Below are positions 33,992-44,433 of a stretch of 64,000 nt of DNA, in pieces. Origin of the DNA: Legionella busanensis (GTDB taxonomy: Bacteria; Pseudomonadota; Gammaproteobacteria; Legionellales; Legionellaceae); the NCBI RefSeq assembly GCF_900461525.1, contig NZ_UGOD01000001.1, forward strand, positions 3,082,001 through 3,146,000, read 5' to 3'. The position numbers and the translations under genes are program-made. Every line of letters starts with the position of its first letter. Position 1 is the first letter of the stretch. Below the pieces are notes generated by a model. That model had not been told where the DNA came from, searched no databases, and saw nothing but the letters and a program-made list of their open reading frames with translations.

Positions 33992-35173
33992 TTAATCAAT
34001 CCTTTCTTCCTGCCGACGTAAAAAAGCCGGAATGTCTAAATAATCAACATCTTGAACAGTAGCGTCAGCTGCTTTTTTAGCAGGTGCCGATGTAATTGAC
34101 GCTTGCTTACGCATTACTGCAGGCCTGTCTAATTGATGATAATCTAGAGAACCGTCCATTCTTGTCGACTCGTTCATCCTTGCTTTAGTACTGCCTACTT
34201 GCGCCCTTCCACGCTCACTACCACCTAAGCCTGTTACAATAACGGTAACACGCATTTCATCTGTCATATCAGGATCAATAACTGTTCCTACTACAACTGT
34301 AGCGTCATCAGAAATAAATTCTTTAACAACATCGCCTACTTCTTCAAATTCACCAATAGACATATTTAAGCCAGCGGTAATATTAACTAATATACCTTTA
34401 GCGCCAGAAAAGTTAACATCTTCTAATAAAGGAGATGCAATTGCTGCTTCAGCTGCTTGCCGAGCGCGCTGCTCACCAGTTGCACTACCAGTTCCCATCA
34501 TAGCCATACCCATTTCAGACATAACAGTGCGTACGTCAGCAAAGTCGACATTGATTAAACCAGGTCGCGTAATTAAGTCCGCTATTCCTTTAACAGCGCC
34601 AAGTAATACGTTATTAGCAGCTTTAAAGGCATTTAAGAGTGTAATGTTTTTACCTAAAACACTTAATAATTTATTATTAGGGATAGTAATTAAAGAATCA
34701 ACATGCTCTGCTAAGCGTCGAATACCATCTTCTGCAGCAAGGGCGCGTTGTTTTCCTTCAAAGGAGAATGGTTTAGTGACGACAGCGACAGTCAAAATAT
34801 TAAGCTCTTTAGCAACTTCAGCAAACACGGGTGCCGCCCCAGTACCAGTACCACCCCCCATGCCAGCCGTAATAAATACCATATCTGCGCCTTCAAGCAC
34901 CTCACGAATTCTCTCTTTATCTTCTTCAGCTGCTTCACGGCCAATTTTAGGGTTAGCGCCTGCCCCCAATCCTTTAGTTAATTCTTCGCCTAATTGAATA
35001 TGAATTTTAGCACTTGAATTTTTTAAGGCTTGTGCATCTGTATTTGCGCAGATAAACTCTACGCCATCAATATTTTCGCTGACCATGTGTTCAAGTGCGT
35101 TCCCACCACCACCGCCAACACCTACTACTTTTATAATGGCACTGTTTTCCTGGCATTGCGTCAATTCAAACAT
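33992..35173 (-). CDS. ftsZ: Cell division GTPase FtsZ
   Basis: A 393-residue tubulin homologue that forms the Z ring. The GTP-binding GGGTGTG is at 106-112, the T7 loop NVDFADV is present, and a variable linker (about 320-375) leads to the conserved C-terminal peptide [12 protein letters not shown] that binds FtsA and ZipA, both encoded nearby. The ribosome site GGAG is well placed. A 75-bp gap separates it from ftsA, and 112 bp from lpxC, giving room for internal promoters as in other species. Confidence 0.98.
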   Translation of the reverse strand: MFELTQCQENSAIIKVVGVGGGGGNALEHMVSENIDGVEFICANTDAQALKNSSAKIHIQLGEELTKGLGAGANPKIGREAAEEDKERIREVLEGADMVFITAGMGGGTGTGAAPVFAEVAKELNILTVAVVTKPFSFEGKQRALAAEDGIRRLAEHVDSLITIPNNKLLSVLGKNITLLNAFKAANNVLLGAVKGIADLITRPGLINVDFADVRTVMSEMGMAMMGTGSATGEQRARQAAEAAIASPLLEDVNFSGAKGILVNITAGLNMSIGEFEEVGDVVKEFISDDATVVVGTVIDPDMTDEMRVTVIVTGLGGSERGRAQVGSTKARMNESTRMDGSLDYHQLDRPAVMRKQASITSAPAKKAADATVQDVDYLDIPAFLRRQEERID

Positions 35174-35248
35174 TACTGCCTCTCCTCTAAATTCTATCTA
35201 TTTGTTAAACTTAATTCTTTAATTTATCTTTTACTTACAAGAATTAAG

Positions 35249-36487
35249 TTAAAAATTACCTTGAAACCACTCACGCATTCGCGACCATACACTTTTATTT
35301 GTATCATTTAATGTAGGTGCGCTATAGCCGCCTTCATATTGCTGCTTGTAACCATGTAATAATAGGCCTACACCGGTTGCTAAAGCAGGATTTGTGGTTG
35401 CTTCTGCCAAACCAGAGATATGATGTGCACAACCATGGCGAACGGGCATTGCAAAACACATTTCAGCTAGCTCCATACCACCTTGTACACTTGCGCCGCC
35501 ACCAGTCATAACCATACCCGCAGCAATCCTATCTTCAAAACCACTACGAATTAATTCATTTCTGACGAGGTAAAATAATTCTTCATAACGGGCAGAAACA
35601 ACTTCAGCAAGCGATTTAGCAGATATTTTACGTCCCGGGCGCTCATTTACACTCATCACTTCAATCATTTCATTAGCACTTGCTAATTCAGTCATAGCAC
35701 AAGCATGCTTTACTTTAATGGCCTCTGCTGCTTTGGTTGGTGTACGTAAAGCCATGGCAATATCGTTTGTTACCTGATCACCTGCAATAGGAATTACAGC
35801 AGTATGTTGAATTGCGCCTCCTGCAAACACAGCAATATCGGTCGTACCACCACCAATATCAATCAAGCAAACGCCAAGCTCTTTTTCATCCTCTGTCAGC
35901 ACGGCATGACTTGAAGCCAGCTGCTCAAGAATAATATCATTCACATCTAACCCGCAGCGCCTCACGCATTTGGCAATATTTTGCGCAGCACTAACAGCAC
36001 CAGTCACAATGTGAACTCGTGCCTCTAAACGTACGCCTGCCATGCCAGCAGGCTCACGTATACTACCTTGATTATCAATAATAAATTCTTGCGGAAGAAT
36101 ATGTAATATTTTCTGGTCAGCTGGAATCACAACTGCCTTCGCTGCTTCAATAACGCGCTCAACATCAGCTAAAGAAACTTCATGATCACGTATTGCAACA
36201 ATGCCATGCGAATTTAAGCTCCGTATGTGACTACCGGCAATACCAGCATAAACCGTGCGTACTTCACAACCTGCCATAAGTTCGGCTTCTTGTACGGCCC
36301 GCTGAATTGAGTTAACTGTTGCTTCAATGTCGACAACAACACCTCGTTTTAATCCACGGGAGGGATGACGACCTATACCGATAATTTCAATAACACCATC
36401 TTGTGTTACTTCACCTATTAAAGCAACAACTTTGGAGGTACCGATATCTAAACCGGTGATGATATTTCTTTCTGATTTTTTAGCCAT
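35249..36487 (-). CDS. ftsA: Cell division protein FtsA
   Basis: A 412-residue actin-fold membrane tether for FtsZ. I chose the ATG at 36487 (MAKKSERNIITGLDIGTSKV) with GGAAAGA upstream; a longer frame to 36586 only runs into ftsQ. Visible are the phosphate-1 loop GLDIGTSKVVALIGE, the SHS2-type insertion, the phosphate-2 segment CLIDIGGGTTDIAVF, and the amphipathic C-terminal helix VWSRMREWFQGNF, which binds the membrane. It starts 10 bp after the ftsQ stop. Confidence 0.96.
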   Translation of the reverse strand: MAKKSERNIITGLDIGTSKVVALIGEVTQDGVIEIIGIGRHPSRGLKRGVVVDIEATVNSIQRAVQEAELMAGCEVRTVYAGIAGSHIRSLNSHGIVAIRDHEVSLADVERVIEAAKAVVIPADQKILHILPQEFIIDNQGSIREPAGMAGVRLEARVHIVTGAVSAAQNIAKCVRRCGLDVNDIILEQLASSHAVLTEDEKELGVCLIDIGGGTTDIAVFAGGAIQHTAVIPIAGDQVTNDIAMALRTPTKAAEAIKVKHACAMTELASANEMIEVMSVNERPGRKISAKSLAEVVSARYEELFYLVRNELIRSGFEDRIAAGMVMTGGGASVQGGMELAEMCFAMPVRHGCAHHISGLAEATTNPALATGVGLLLHGYKQQYEGGYSAPTLNDTNKSVWSRMREWFQGNF

Positions 36488-36497
36488 TATCTTTCCG

Positions 36498-37217
36498 TCA
36501 TTTTCTCCATTGCACCGCCATACCGCGCGGATAACGTAAATCAACGCTTGCCATTTGTTCTGGCTTATCTGATAAAACGCCTGCAAAAACGGCAGGATAT
36601 GCCTTACAGAATCGGTTTATTCTTGTTTCAAGATCGCGTTTACCCAATCGCAACTGAATCCCATTAGAGAGCGTAAGCTCCCAAGCACCATTATTACGCC
36701 GCTCTAATACTGTTGCATTTAAATCATAATTATTTAATATCTTACTCATTTTTTTATAAACTTGTAAGACTTGTTGATGTTGATTCTTAGGTCCTTTTAA
36801 TTGAGGCAATGAAGTGTCTATTATTTCTTTTCCGCCATCAAAAATTTCACCTTCAGCAGTCATCATCATATTGTTCCAAACTGCAATAGGTTTTTTTTCA
36901 ATTAATTTAATTTTTAAAGTATCTGGCCATACCCTTTCTATTTGAACGCTTTTAACCCAAGCTAGTGAAGATAAGGCTATATGTAGGTGACCAACAGGCA
37001 ATGAAAAAAAGCTAGCATCGCTAAATTTCTCTAAAGTAGACTCAAGTTGTTTATGAGAAATATGATCATAAGCGGCTGCAATTTTAATAGTATTAATTGG
37101 AAAACGTTGTGGATCAGCAATAAATAAATAAATTAATCGAGCCATAAGACAAAGCGCACAAAGAATCAAAAAAGTTAGTAAACTTACATAACGTAATTGA
37201 CCCTTATATGCACCCAT
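36498..37217 (-). CDS. ftsQ: Cell division protein FtsQ
   Basis: A 239-residue bitopic divisome protein. One N-terminal transmembrane segment (about 10-32) is followed by a POTRA domain (about 40-110) containing FPINTIKIAAAYDHISHKQL and a beta domain with the typical IERVWPDTLKIKLIEKKPIAVWN. It links FtsB/FtsL to the rest of the divisome. Length is close to that of family members. A 68-bp gap separates it from ddl; it sits right before ftsA. Confidence 0.93.
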   Translation of the reverse strand: MGAYKGQLRYVSLLTFLILCALCLMARLIYLFIADPQRFPINTIKIAAAYDHISHKQLESTLEKFSDASFFSLPVGHLHIALSSLAWVKSVQIERVWPDTLKIKLIEKKPIAVWNNMMMTAEGEIFDGGKEIIDTSLPQLKGPKNQHQQVLQVYKKMSKILNNYDLNATVLERRNNGAWELTLSNGIQLRLGKRDLETRINRFCKAYPAVFAGVLSDKPEQMASVDLRYPRGMAVQWRK

Positions 37218-37285
37218 TTTTACCTTGCCTATTATTATTATATTTAAGAATTATTACTTATCTAAACGTAATAGAATTCAACGGC

Positions 37286-38383
37286 TTATTGATAATTAGT
37301 TATTAAATTTTTTCGACAATTCTGATGTATAATTGCTAAATTAATTAGTTGATCTAATAAGGCAGAATAAGTTAAACCACTTGCTTGCCATAATTTAGGA
37401 TACATACTAATTGACGTAAAACCAGGTAACGTATTTATTTCATTAAAATAAATTTTACCTATTTCTTCATTAACAAAGAAATCAATACGAGCCATTCCCT
37501 TACATTTTAAATAGGTAAAAATCTCTGCTGCTATTATCTGTAATTGACTTAAAATTTCTGCATTTAAATTTGCAGGCACCACTAATTCTGTTTGATGGCT
37601 CTCTAGATATTTAGCTGTATAAGAATAAAATCCATCTGGATGATAAACTTTAATCTCACCAGCAATACTAACTTTAGGCCCGCTATTAGGTTTTTCATTT
37701 TCAAGCACAGCAAGCTCAATTTCGCGCCCTTTGAGATATTCTTCAACAATAATTTCCTCATCATAGCGCAATGCATCTGCAACTGCTGAAGTTAATTGGT
37801 CTAAGTTATTTACTTTATGAGTACCTACGCTTGAGCCAAGTGAGCAAGGCTTAACAAATAAAGGCCACCCTAATTCATTGCTGACTTTTTCACAAAAAAT
37901 TTTCCGCTCTGTATCATTAGTATGCCAAGATAATACCTGATACCGAGCATAGTGAATATTGTGATAAGTACTTAAAATTCGCCTGGTCATATCTTTATCC
38001 ATACCGATTGCTGAAGTTAATACATCGCAACCAACATAAGCAATACCAGCGAGCTCTAATAAGCCTTGTAAACAGCCATCTTCATATAAGGGACCATGCA
38101 CAACTGGGAAAACGACATCAACATCAACAGCCGGACGTCCATCCATAAGGAAATTAGGAATTGGTTTAGAGTGAGGTGTTATAACAGGCAGACTTTCTTT
38201 AAATGCTAATAAATCCTGATAATTATTTAAATAAAAACGTCCTTCTTTATCCATTCCTATGGGGATAATATTATATTTACTGCTATCAAGCTCACCCAGT
38301 ACTGATGCGGCAGAAATTAAAGAAATTTCATGTTCACCTGATTTACCGCCATATAAAAGAGCTAGATTAAGAAGTTTCGACAT
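37286..38383 (-). CDS. ddl: D-alanine--D-alanine ligase
   Basis: A 365-residue ATP-grasp enzyme that makes the D-Ala-D-Ala dipeptide. N-terminal [17 protein letters not shown], the glycine loop [27 protein letters not shown], and the C-terminal [18 protein letters not shown] are all in place. The family includes short (about 305) and long (about 365) forms; this is the long form. The start shares one base with the murB stop, so translation is coupled. Confidence 0.96.
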   Translation of the reverse strand: MSKLLNLALLYGGKSGEHEISLISAASVLGELDSSKYNIIPIGMDKEGRFYLNNYQDLLAFKESLPVITPHSKPIPNFLMDGRPAVDVDVVFPVVHGPLYEDGCLQGLLELAGIAYVGCDVLTSAIGMDKDMTRRILSTYHNIHYARYQVLSWHTNDTERKIFCEKVSNELGWPLFVKPCSLGSSVGTHKVNNLDQLTSAVADALRYDEEIIVEEYLKGREIELAVLENEKPNSGPKVSIAGEIKVYHPDGFYSYTAKYLESHQTELVVPANLNAEILSQLQIIAAEIFTYLKCKGMARIDFFVNEEIGKIYFNEINTLPGFTSISMYPKLWQASGLTYSALLDQLINLAIIHQNCRKNLITNYQ

Positions 38384-39297
38384 TAATGGTCTCCAATGAT
38401 ATGTACTTCTCGGATAAGTTCAACTGAGGTTTGTTGACTAACAGTATCACGAATCAAGTTAATTAAAGATTCGATATCTTGCGCTGTTGCTTGTCCCTCT
38501 TGATTAATAATAAAATTTGCATGCTTTGTGGAGACAGCTGCTCCACCGAGTTGTTTACCTTTAAGGCCACAAGTTTCAATAAGTCTTGCTGCATAATTGC
38601 CTGGCGGGTTTCTAAATACTGAGCCACAATTATATTCATTAGTTGGCTGAGTATTTGCCCGGTGTGTTAATAGTTCTTTAATAAGTTGAAGAGAGCGTTC
38701 TTTCTCGCCAGGTACTAATTTACAAGTAGCAGCGGTAAACCATTCTTCCTTATCTAAACCACTAACGTGTCGATAAGAAACAGAAAATTCTTCTGGTTTA
38801 CGTTTACGCTTTATGCCTTGACGATTTATAGTTTCTACTTCGACAACTGATTCCCATGTTTCGCTACCAAAGCAACCTGCGTTCATGCGCAAAGCACCGC
38901 CCATCGTTCCAGGGATGCCAGCCCAAAATTCGCCACCAGAAAAATTATTGCGTGCACAAAACCTTGCCATTGTCGCACAGGAAACACCTGCTTCAACACG
39001 AATTTGATTATCATCTCCTATTTGTATTTCTTTTAAGCAACCTTGAGTTAAGATAACGGTACCAGCAAAACCACTATCTCTAATTAAGGAATTACTTCCT
39101 AAACCCAGCCAGACAATCGGCTCATCTGCAGGTAGATGCTGTAAAAATAAAGCTAAATCATTGATGTTTATAGGTTTATATAATTTCTTCGCTATACCAC
39201 CTACACGCCAAGTTGTATACGAAGCTAATGATTCATTAAATAGCAATTTACCTTGATAATCCACTTTATCATTAGAAGCGAGATTAATATTGTTCAT
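38383..39297 (-). CDS. murB: UDP-N-acetylenolpyruvoylglucosamine reductase
   Basis: A 304-residue FAD enzyme that completes UDP-MurNAc. The FAD domain has TTWRVGG and [13 protein letters not shown]. The acid/base Ser is in GSVFRNPP, and the C-terminal [20 protein letters not shown] supports a type II MurB, unlike the type I enzyme of E. coli. It overlaps murC by 4 bp and ddl by 1 bp, in a tightly packed operon. Confidence 0.95.
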   Translation of the reverse strand: MNNINLASNDKVDYQGKLLFNESLASYTTWRVGGIAKKLYKPININDLALFLQHLPADEPIVWLGLGSNSLIRDSGFAGTVILTQGCLKEIQIGDDNQIRVEAGVSCATMARFCARNNFSGGEFWAGIPGTMGGALRMNAGCFGSETWESVVEVETINRQGIKRKRKPEEFSVSYRHVSGLDKEEWFTAATCKLVPGEKERSLQLIKELLTHRANTQPTNEYNCGSVFRNPPGNYAARLIETCGLKGKQLGGAAVSTKHANFIINQEGQATAQDIESLINLIRDTVSQQTSVELIREVHIIGDH

Positions 39298-40715
39298 GCT
39301 GTTTCTCTTGAAGTTTGCATCAAATTAATGGCTAACTGTCCTACACTTCCTGCTCCTTGCATTAGGATGACATCATCTGTTGTAATTACTTCATCTAAGA
39401 TCTGACTAAGATTCTCTTCGTTAACAAGCTTAGCATTTGGACGAGTTAAATGTATTTGCTGAAGTAAAGCTTGACTTGTAATTTCTGGAATCGATGTTTC
39501 ACCAGCTGAATAAATATCTAATAGTAATAATTGATCGGCAAAACTTAAAGCGTTAATAAACTGCTCAAATAAAGCCTGAGTACGTGTATAGCGATGAGGT
39601 TGAAAAATATGTATTAGACGTTTGTTAGGCCAAACCTGACGAAAGGTTTCCAGAGTAGAAAGGATCTCTTTTGGGTGATGACCATAATCATCTACAACAA
39701 TCGCATTACCTTTTTCAAACTGCCTTTCTCCTAATATTTGAAAACGGCGTCCAACACCTTGAAATTTGAGCAATCCTTGAACGATGGCATTATCATCAAC
39801 GCCTAGTTCTGTTGCTATAGCAATTGCTGCTAGCGCATTTAAAACATTATGGCGCCCTGGCCATTGAAATTTAATTGCTAAAGGTTGTAATGATTTTGGC
39901 CTTTGTACCGTAAATTCACTTAAAAGACCATTTTGAGTCCAATTTAAGGCTCGGTAATCAGCCTCTTCACAAAAACCATAAGTTAAAATAGGCCGCTCAA
40001 TTGCTGGTAATATATTTCTTACTTCTTCATCTTCAAGGCAAACAACTGCCAAACCATAAAAAGGTAAATGATGCAAAAACTCAATAAAGGTTTTTCGTAA
40101 GTTATCAAAATTATTATTATATGTTCCCATATGATCAGCATCGATATTGGTTACTACCGCCATCATCGGCTTTAATTGAAGAAACGAAGCATCACTTTCA
40201 TCTGCTTCAGCAACTAGATAGGCTGATTTTCCTAACTTGGCATTTGTACCACAACTATTTAATTTACCGCCAATAATGAAGCTAGGATCATAACCTCCTT
40301 CGCACAATAAGCTACTCACAAGACTCGTTGTTGTTGTCTTACCATGCGTTCCTGCAATAGCAATTCCATAACGAAAGCGCATTAACTCAGCGAGCATGGC
40401 TGCACGTGGAATAACCGGAATATGCTGCTCATAAGCAGCACATATTTCTGGATTATCAGCCTCAATAGCTGTTGAGCGCACAATAACATCAGCATTCTCA
40501 ATATTTTGAGCTTGGTGACCAATAAAGATTTTAATACCTAATGCTTGTAAATGTTGAACAGCGCGATTTTCACTTAGATCAGAACCTGTAATTTGATATC
40601 CATCATTATGTAAAACTTCGGCAATACCACACATGCCTGCACCACCAATACCAACAAAATGAATTTGCTTTATACGCCGCATCCTTGGCGAGAAAAAATG
40701 TCCTAAGCTTTCCAC
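39294..40715 (-). CDS. murC: UDP-N-acetylmuramate--L-alanine ligase
   Basis: A 473-residue Mur ligase adding L-Ala to UDP-MurNAc. The N-terminal Rossmann domain begins IHFVGIGGAGMCGIAEVLHN, and the P-loop AGTHGKTTTTSL lies at about 120. Later signatures HMGTYNN, FQGVGRRFQ and DDYGHHPKEI complete the type. It starts 12 bp after the ftsW stop. In most gammaproteobacteria murG stands in this position; it is absent here. Confidence 0.97.
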   Translation of the reverse strand: MESLGHFFSPRMRRIKQIHFVGIGGAGMCGIAEVLHNDGYQITGSDLSENRAVQHLQALGIKIFIGHQAQNIENADVIVRSTAIEADNPEICAAYEQHIPVIPRAAMLAELMRFRYGIAIAGTHGKTTTTSLVSSLLCEGGYDPSFIIGGKLNSCGTNAKLGKSAYLVAEADESDASFLQLKPMMAVVTNIDADHMGTYNNNFDNLRKTFIEFLHHLPFYGLAVVCLEDEEVRNILPAIERPILTYGFCEEADYRALNWTQNGLLSEFTVQRPKSLQPLAIKFQWPGRHNVLNALAAIAIATELGVDDNAIVQGLLKFQGVGRRFQILGERQFEKGNAIVVDDYGHHPKEILSTLETFRQVWPNKRLIHIFQPHRYTRTQALFEQFINALSFADQLLLLDIYSAGETSIPEITSQALLQQIHLTRPNAKLVNEENLSQILDEVITTDDVILMQGAGSVGQLAINLMQTSRETA

Positions 40716-40727
40716 AACATTCCCCTT

Positions 40728-41909
40728 TTATGAAGTCGGCGATCGCAATCCTAGTGATTGCCAACGATTCTCATGATCAATACGTAACAACAAAGCAATG
40801 ACCATACAATTAACTACCACACTAGCACCTCCATAACTTAACATTGGCAGTGTTAAGCCCTTTGTTGGTAGCAACCCTGAATTAACGCCCATATTAATAG
40901 CTGCTTGTAGCCCTAGCCAAAAAGTCAAACCATAAGCAGTGAACGCAGCAAAAAATCTCTCCTGACTATGAGCCGTATAACCAATTGATAAACCTCTAAA
41001 TACTAATATAGTATAGAGGACTAACACCAAAAGGGCGCCAAACAGTCCCAACTCTTCAGCCAGTACAGCAAATAGAAAATCAGTATGAGCCTCAGGTAAA
41101 TAAAATAATTTTTGTACGCTATCACCCAATCCTACACCAAACCAACCACCGCGTCCGAAAGCGATTAAAGATTGAGTTAATTGATATCCGCTATTAAATT
41201 GATCTGCCCACGGATCAAGAAAAGCTGTTAAACGAGCAACCCGATAGGGTGATGAAACAGCTAGCATAGCTAAACAACAAATTACAACTATAAGCAAACC
41301 TAGATAATAACGCAATTTTACGCCTGCTAAAAATAACATAGCCATAACTGTCCCAGCAATGACTACTGTCGCACCAAAGTCAGGCTCAAGTAAAAGTAGA
41401 CAGGCAATTAAACTTAAAATGATCATCGGTTTAATAAAACCAAAAATAGATTTCTCTACTGTTTTTTGCTGTCTCACTAAATAACCCGCCACATAGAAAA
41501 TCATAATTAATTTAGTGAGTTCAGAAACCTGAATACCAATAGGGCCTAATGACAACCACCTACGACTTCCATTTACTGTATGGCCAATGCCCGGAATTAA
41601 AACAGCAACTAACATTATCAAGCAGATAAAAAGTAGCGGCATACTGCTTTTCTCCCAAACACTACTATCTATACGCATAATAATTAAAGCAAGAAAAAAG
41701 CCTACGAAAAGAAATACAAACTGGCGAATGAGGAAATGAAAAGGATTATGATAATATTTAGTTGAAACCATAACCGAACTCGATGCAACCATCATAAGAC
41801 CAATAATAATTAACCCAAGCACGGCGCTCATTAACCACTTGTCATAAAGAGATAGTGGCTTATGTGTTGGCTTACCTCGCTGGGTGTAATGACGTGGCTG
41901 CATCATCAT
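40728..41909 (-). CDS. ftsW: Lipid II polymerase FtsW (SEDS)
   Basis: A 393-residue membrane protein with ten predicted transmembrane helices, the septal peptidoglycan glycosyltransferase that works with FtsI. SEDS features include LLLEPDFGATVVI, AFLDPWADQFNSGYQLTQSLIAFGRGGWFGVGLG, LPEAHTDFLFAVLAEELG and a final GLTLPMLSYGGASVV. It starts within the last codon of murD (4-bp overlap). FtsW rather than RodA is chosen because of the cluster. Confidence 0.95.
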   Translation of the reverse strand: MMMQPRHYTQRGKPTHKPLSLYDKWLMSAVLGLIIIGLMMVASSSVMVSTKYYHNPFHFLIRQFVFLFVGFFLALIIMRIDSSVWEKSSMPLLFICLIMLVAVLIPGIGHTVNGSRRWLSLGPIGIQVSELTKLIMIFYVAGYLVRQQKTVEKSIFGFIKPMIILSLIACLLLLEPDFGATVVIAGTVMAMLFLAGVKLRYYLGLLIVVICCLAMLAVSSPYRVARLTAFLDPWADQFNSGYQLTQSLIAFGRGGWFGVGLGDSVQKLFYLPEAHTDFLFAVLAEELGLFGALLVLVLYTILVFRGLSIGYTAHSQERFFAAFTAYGLTFWLGLQAAINMGVNSGLLPTKGLTLPMLSYGGASVVVNCMVIALLLRIDHENRWQSLGLRSPTS

Positions 41910-43252
41910 AATTCCTCTACTAGACTCGTAAACACTTCACCACGATGATTAAAATCTCGAAACATATCCTGACTGGCACAAGCAGGTGATAATAAGACGA
42001 TATCCCCCGCCTGAGCCTGCTCAGAAGCAATGCTGACAGCTTGCTCTAGGCTCTTGGCATGCAGTGAAGGAACAACACCTTCAATAGCTTGCTCAATCTT
42101 AGCAGCATCTTTACCTATGAGAACCACTGCCCGAACAAATTGCATCACTGGTATTTTTAATTCACTAAAATCAGCACCCTTACCTAAGCCTCCTGCAATT
42201 AAAACTATTTTTCCTTGCATGGCACTACCCATCCCTAAAATGGCTGAAATAGTTGCTCCAATGTTAGTACCTTTTGAATCATTAACCCAATCAACCCCAT
42301 TTATTGTTCTTACCTTTTGACAGCGGTGAGAAAGTCCTGAAAAGGTTTTTAAAACAGAAGACATTACCTCTATACTTATGCCAGCGGCAAAAGATAAAGC
42401 ACAGGCAGCTAAAGCATTTTGCCAATTATGTCTACCTTTTAAGCACAATAAATCGACAGCGAGAAATGGTAAATTACCATTGGCTAAAAAATAATTATTA
42501 TCCTTATAAGTTATACCCCAATTTCCGATGGTAGCTGTGTCTAGACCAAAAGTAACTAAATTAGCATTAATGTTTTCTACCTTAGGGAATGGATAAGTCT
42601 GTTTATCGTCTCGATTGTAAATTAAGAATTGAGCATTTAGATATATTCGTTGCTTTGCTTGGCAGTAAGCCTCAAGGCTAAAATGTCTATCTAAATGATC
42701 TGGTGAAATATTTAATATTGTTGCAGCAAGTGGTGCGAGTGAAAATGTTAAGTCTAATTGAAAACTAGATAATTCAAGTACCCATAAATCATATTGTTGT
42801 TTATCATCAAGGAGATCAAGCACTGGTAAGCCTATATTGCCAGCTACGGCAACTTTTAACCCTGCAGCTTTAGCTATTTCCCCTACTAGCGTTGTTACCG
42901 TAGATTTACCATTAGTCCCAGTTATAGCAATAACAGGTTTATTAACTTCTCTAGCAAAACACTCTATGTCACCAATAATAGGAATACTCTGATTTCTAGC
43001 TTCTATAAAAACTGGAATATTGAGTGCCACGCCAGGACTGGCAATAATCTCTTTCAATTGAGGATAAATACTTATAGGTAAATCACCAAGAAAAATGTCA
43101 ACACCAGGAAATTCTTGCTTAAACTCAGTTAAATTATTTACTTCTTTTCTAGTATCATAGAAGATAAAAGGTAAATTGCGACGTTGTAAATAGTTCGCAA
43201 TAGATTGGCCAGTTTTACCTAGGCCTACAACTAGATAAAGGGATTGAGTCAT
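41906..43252 (-). CDS. murD: UDP-N-acetylmuramoylalanine--D-glutamate ligase
   Basis: A 448-residue Mur ligase. The P-loop is ITGTNGKSTVTTLVGE (about residue 110), followed by the DHLDRH motif and the VDWVNDSKGTNIGAT segment. It adds D-Glu to UDP-MurNAc-L-Ala. It starts 7 bp after the mraY stop and overlaps ftsW by 4 bp. Confidence 0.96.
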   Translation of the reverse strand: MTQSLYLVVGLGKTGQSIANYLQRRNLPFIFYDTRKEVNNLTEFKQEFPGVDIFLGDLPISIYPQLKEIIASPGVALNIPVFIEARNQSIPIIGDIECFAREVNKPVIAITGTNGKSTVTTLVGEIAKAAGLKVAVAGNIGLPVLDLLDDKQQYDLWVLELSSFQLDLTFSLAPLAATILNISPDHLDRHFSLEAYCQAKQRIYLNAQFLIYNRDDKQTYPFPKVENINANLVTFGLDTATIGNWGITYKDNNYFLANGNLPFLAVDLLCLKGRHNWQNALAACALSFAAGISIEVMSSVLKTFSGLSHRCQKVRTINGVDWVNDSKGTNIGATISAILGMGSAMQGKIVLIAGGLGKGADFSELKIPVMQFVRAVVLIGKDAAKIEQAIEGVVPSLHAKSLEQAVSIASEQAQAGDIVLLSPACASQDMFRDFNHRGEVFTSLVEEL

Positions 43253-43259
43253 TGTTCAC

Positions 43260-44345
43260 CTAACGTAATTTTAAAGTTGCTAAACCACATAAGACAAAAA
43301 CGACAGTCATAATCCAAAAGCGTACTATAACCTTAGGCTCCGTCCAGCCTTTAAGTTCAAAATGATGATGAAGAGGAGCCATTCGAAATAATCTCTTCCC
43401 ACCTGTATATTTAAAATAACCCACTTGCAAGATTACTGATATTGTTTCAATCACAAACAAACCACCCATGATTAATAATACTAATTCTTGCCTAACCATA
43501 ACCGCAATAATGCCTAAAGCAGAACCTAAGGCTAAAGAACCAACATCTCCCATAAAAACTTGGGCGGGATATGTGTTATACCAAAGAAACCCTAAACCGG
43601 CACCAACAATTGCTGAGCAAAAAATAGTAAGCTCACCTATATTAGCTAAATAAGGAATACCTAAATAATGAGCATAAACGTTATTGCTACTTGCGTAGGC
43701 AAATATACCTAAAGCACCTGCCACCATTACTATAGGTACAATTGCTAAACCATCCAAGCCATCTGTTAAATTAACGGCATTACTACTACCAACAATGACA
43801 AAATAAGCTAAAATTGGAAAAAATAGTCCAAGATCAATTAGCCAGTTTTTAAAAAAAGGAATACTAAGCTCCGTTTGTAAAGGCATACTAGAGCTAAAAT
43901 AAAGAACCACAATAGCAATTATTGCAATGATTGATTGCCATAAATACTTCCAACGACCGGGTAAACCTTTACTATTTTTGCGCACGACTTTGCGATAGTC
44001 GTCAACCCAACCGACAATTCCAAACCCAAGCGTCATTAGTAATACTAACCATAATGAAGGTTCACCTAGATCACCCCAGAGTAAGCAGCTTACTGAAATT
44101 GCAACAAGAATAAGTACCCCACCCATTGTTGGCGTACCCGCTTTTGTTAAATGAGTTTTTGGTCCATCCTCACGCACGACTTGACCTAGCTGTAAATTTC
44201 GAAGCCATTTAATCATAAAAGGGCCACAAAAAAGACCTACTAAAAGTGCGGTTAAAGCAGCTAAAATGGACCGAAATGTTAGGTATTGAAAAACTCGAAA
44301 CGCATGATACTGTCCTTGTATTAACTGCGTTAACCAATAAAGCAT
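43260..44345 (-). CDS. mraY: Phospho-MurNAc-pentapeptide transferase
   Basis: A 361-residue integral membrane enzyme with about ten transmembrane helices, which makes lipid I on undecaprenyl phosphate. Conserved segments are GTPTMGG, the DDYRKV loop with catalytic Asp residues, [24 protein letters not shown] and [11 protein letters not shown]. Length matches E. coli MraY (360). It follows murF after 88 bp. Confidence 0.97.
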   Translation of the reverse strand: MLYWLTQLIQGQYHAFRVFQYLTFRSILAALTALLVGLFCGPFMIKWLRNLQLGQVVREDGPKTHLTKAGTPTMGGVLILVAISVSCLLWGDLGEPSLWLVLLMTLGFGIVGWVDDYRKVVRKNSKGLPGRWKYLWQSIIAIIAIVVLYFSSSMPLQTELSIPFFKNWLIDLGLFFPILAYFVIVGSSNAVNLTDGLDGLAIVPIVMVAGALGIFAYASSNNVYAHYLGIPYLANIGELTIFCSAIVGAGLGFLWYNTYPAQVFMGDVGSLALGSALGIIAVMVRQELVLLIMGGLFVIETISVILQVGYFKYTGGKRLFRMAPLHHHFELKGWTEPKVIVRFWIMTVVFVLCGLATLKLR

Positions 44346-44433
44346 ATCTTTTCCTCTTGCGAAAATTAAAATATTTAACTTGATCAGCTAGTGATCGTAC
44401 AAAAATTGGCAAGCATATCACATGCCTAAAGTA

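Noticed and set aside
34527-34997. 156-codon frame antisense to ftsZ
   Set aside because: A composition shadow of a strongly conserved gene; serine/alanine-rich without domains.
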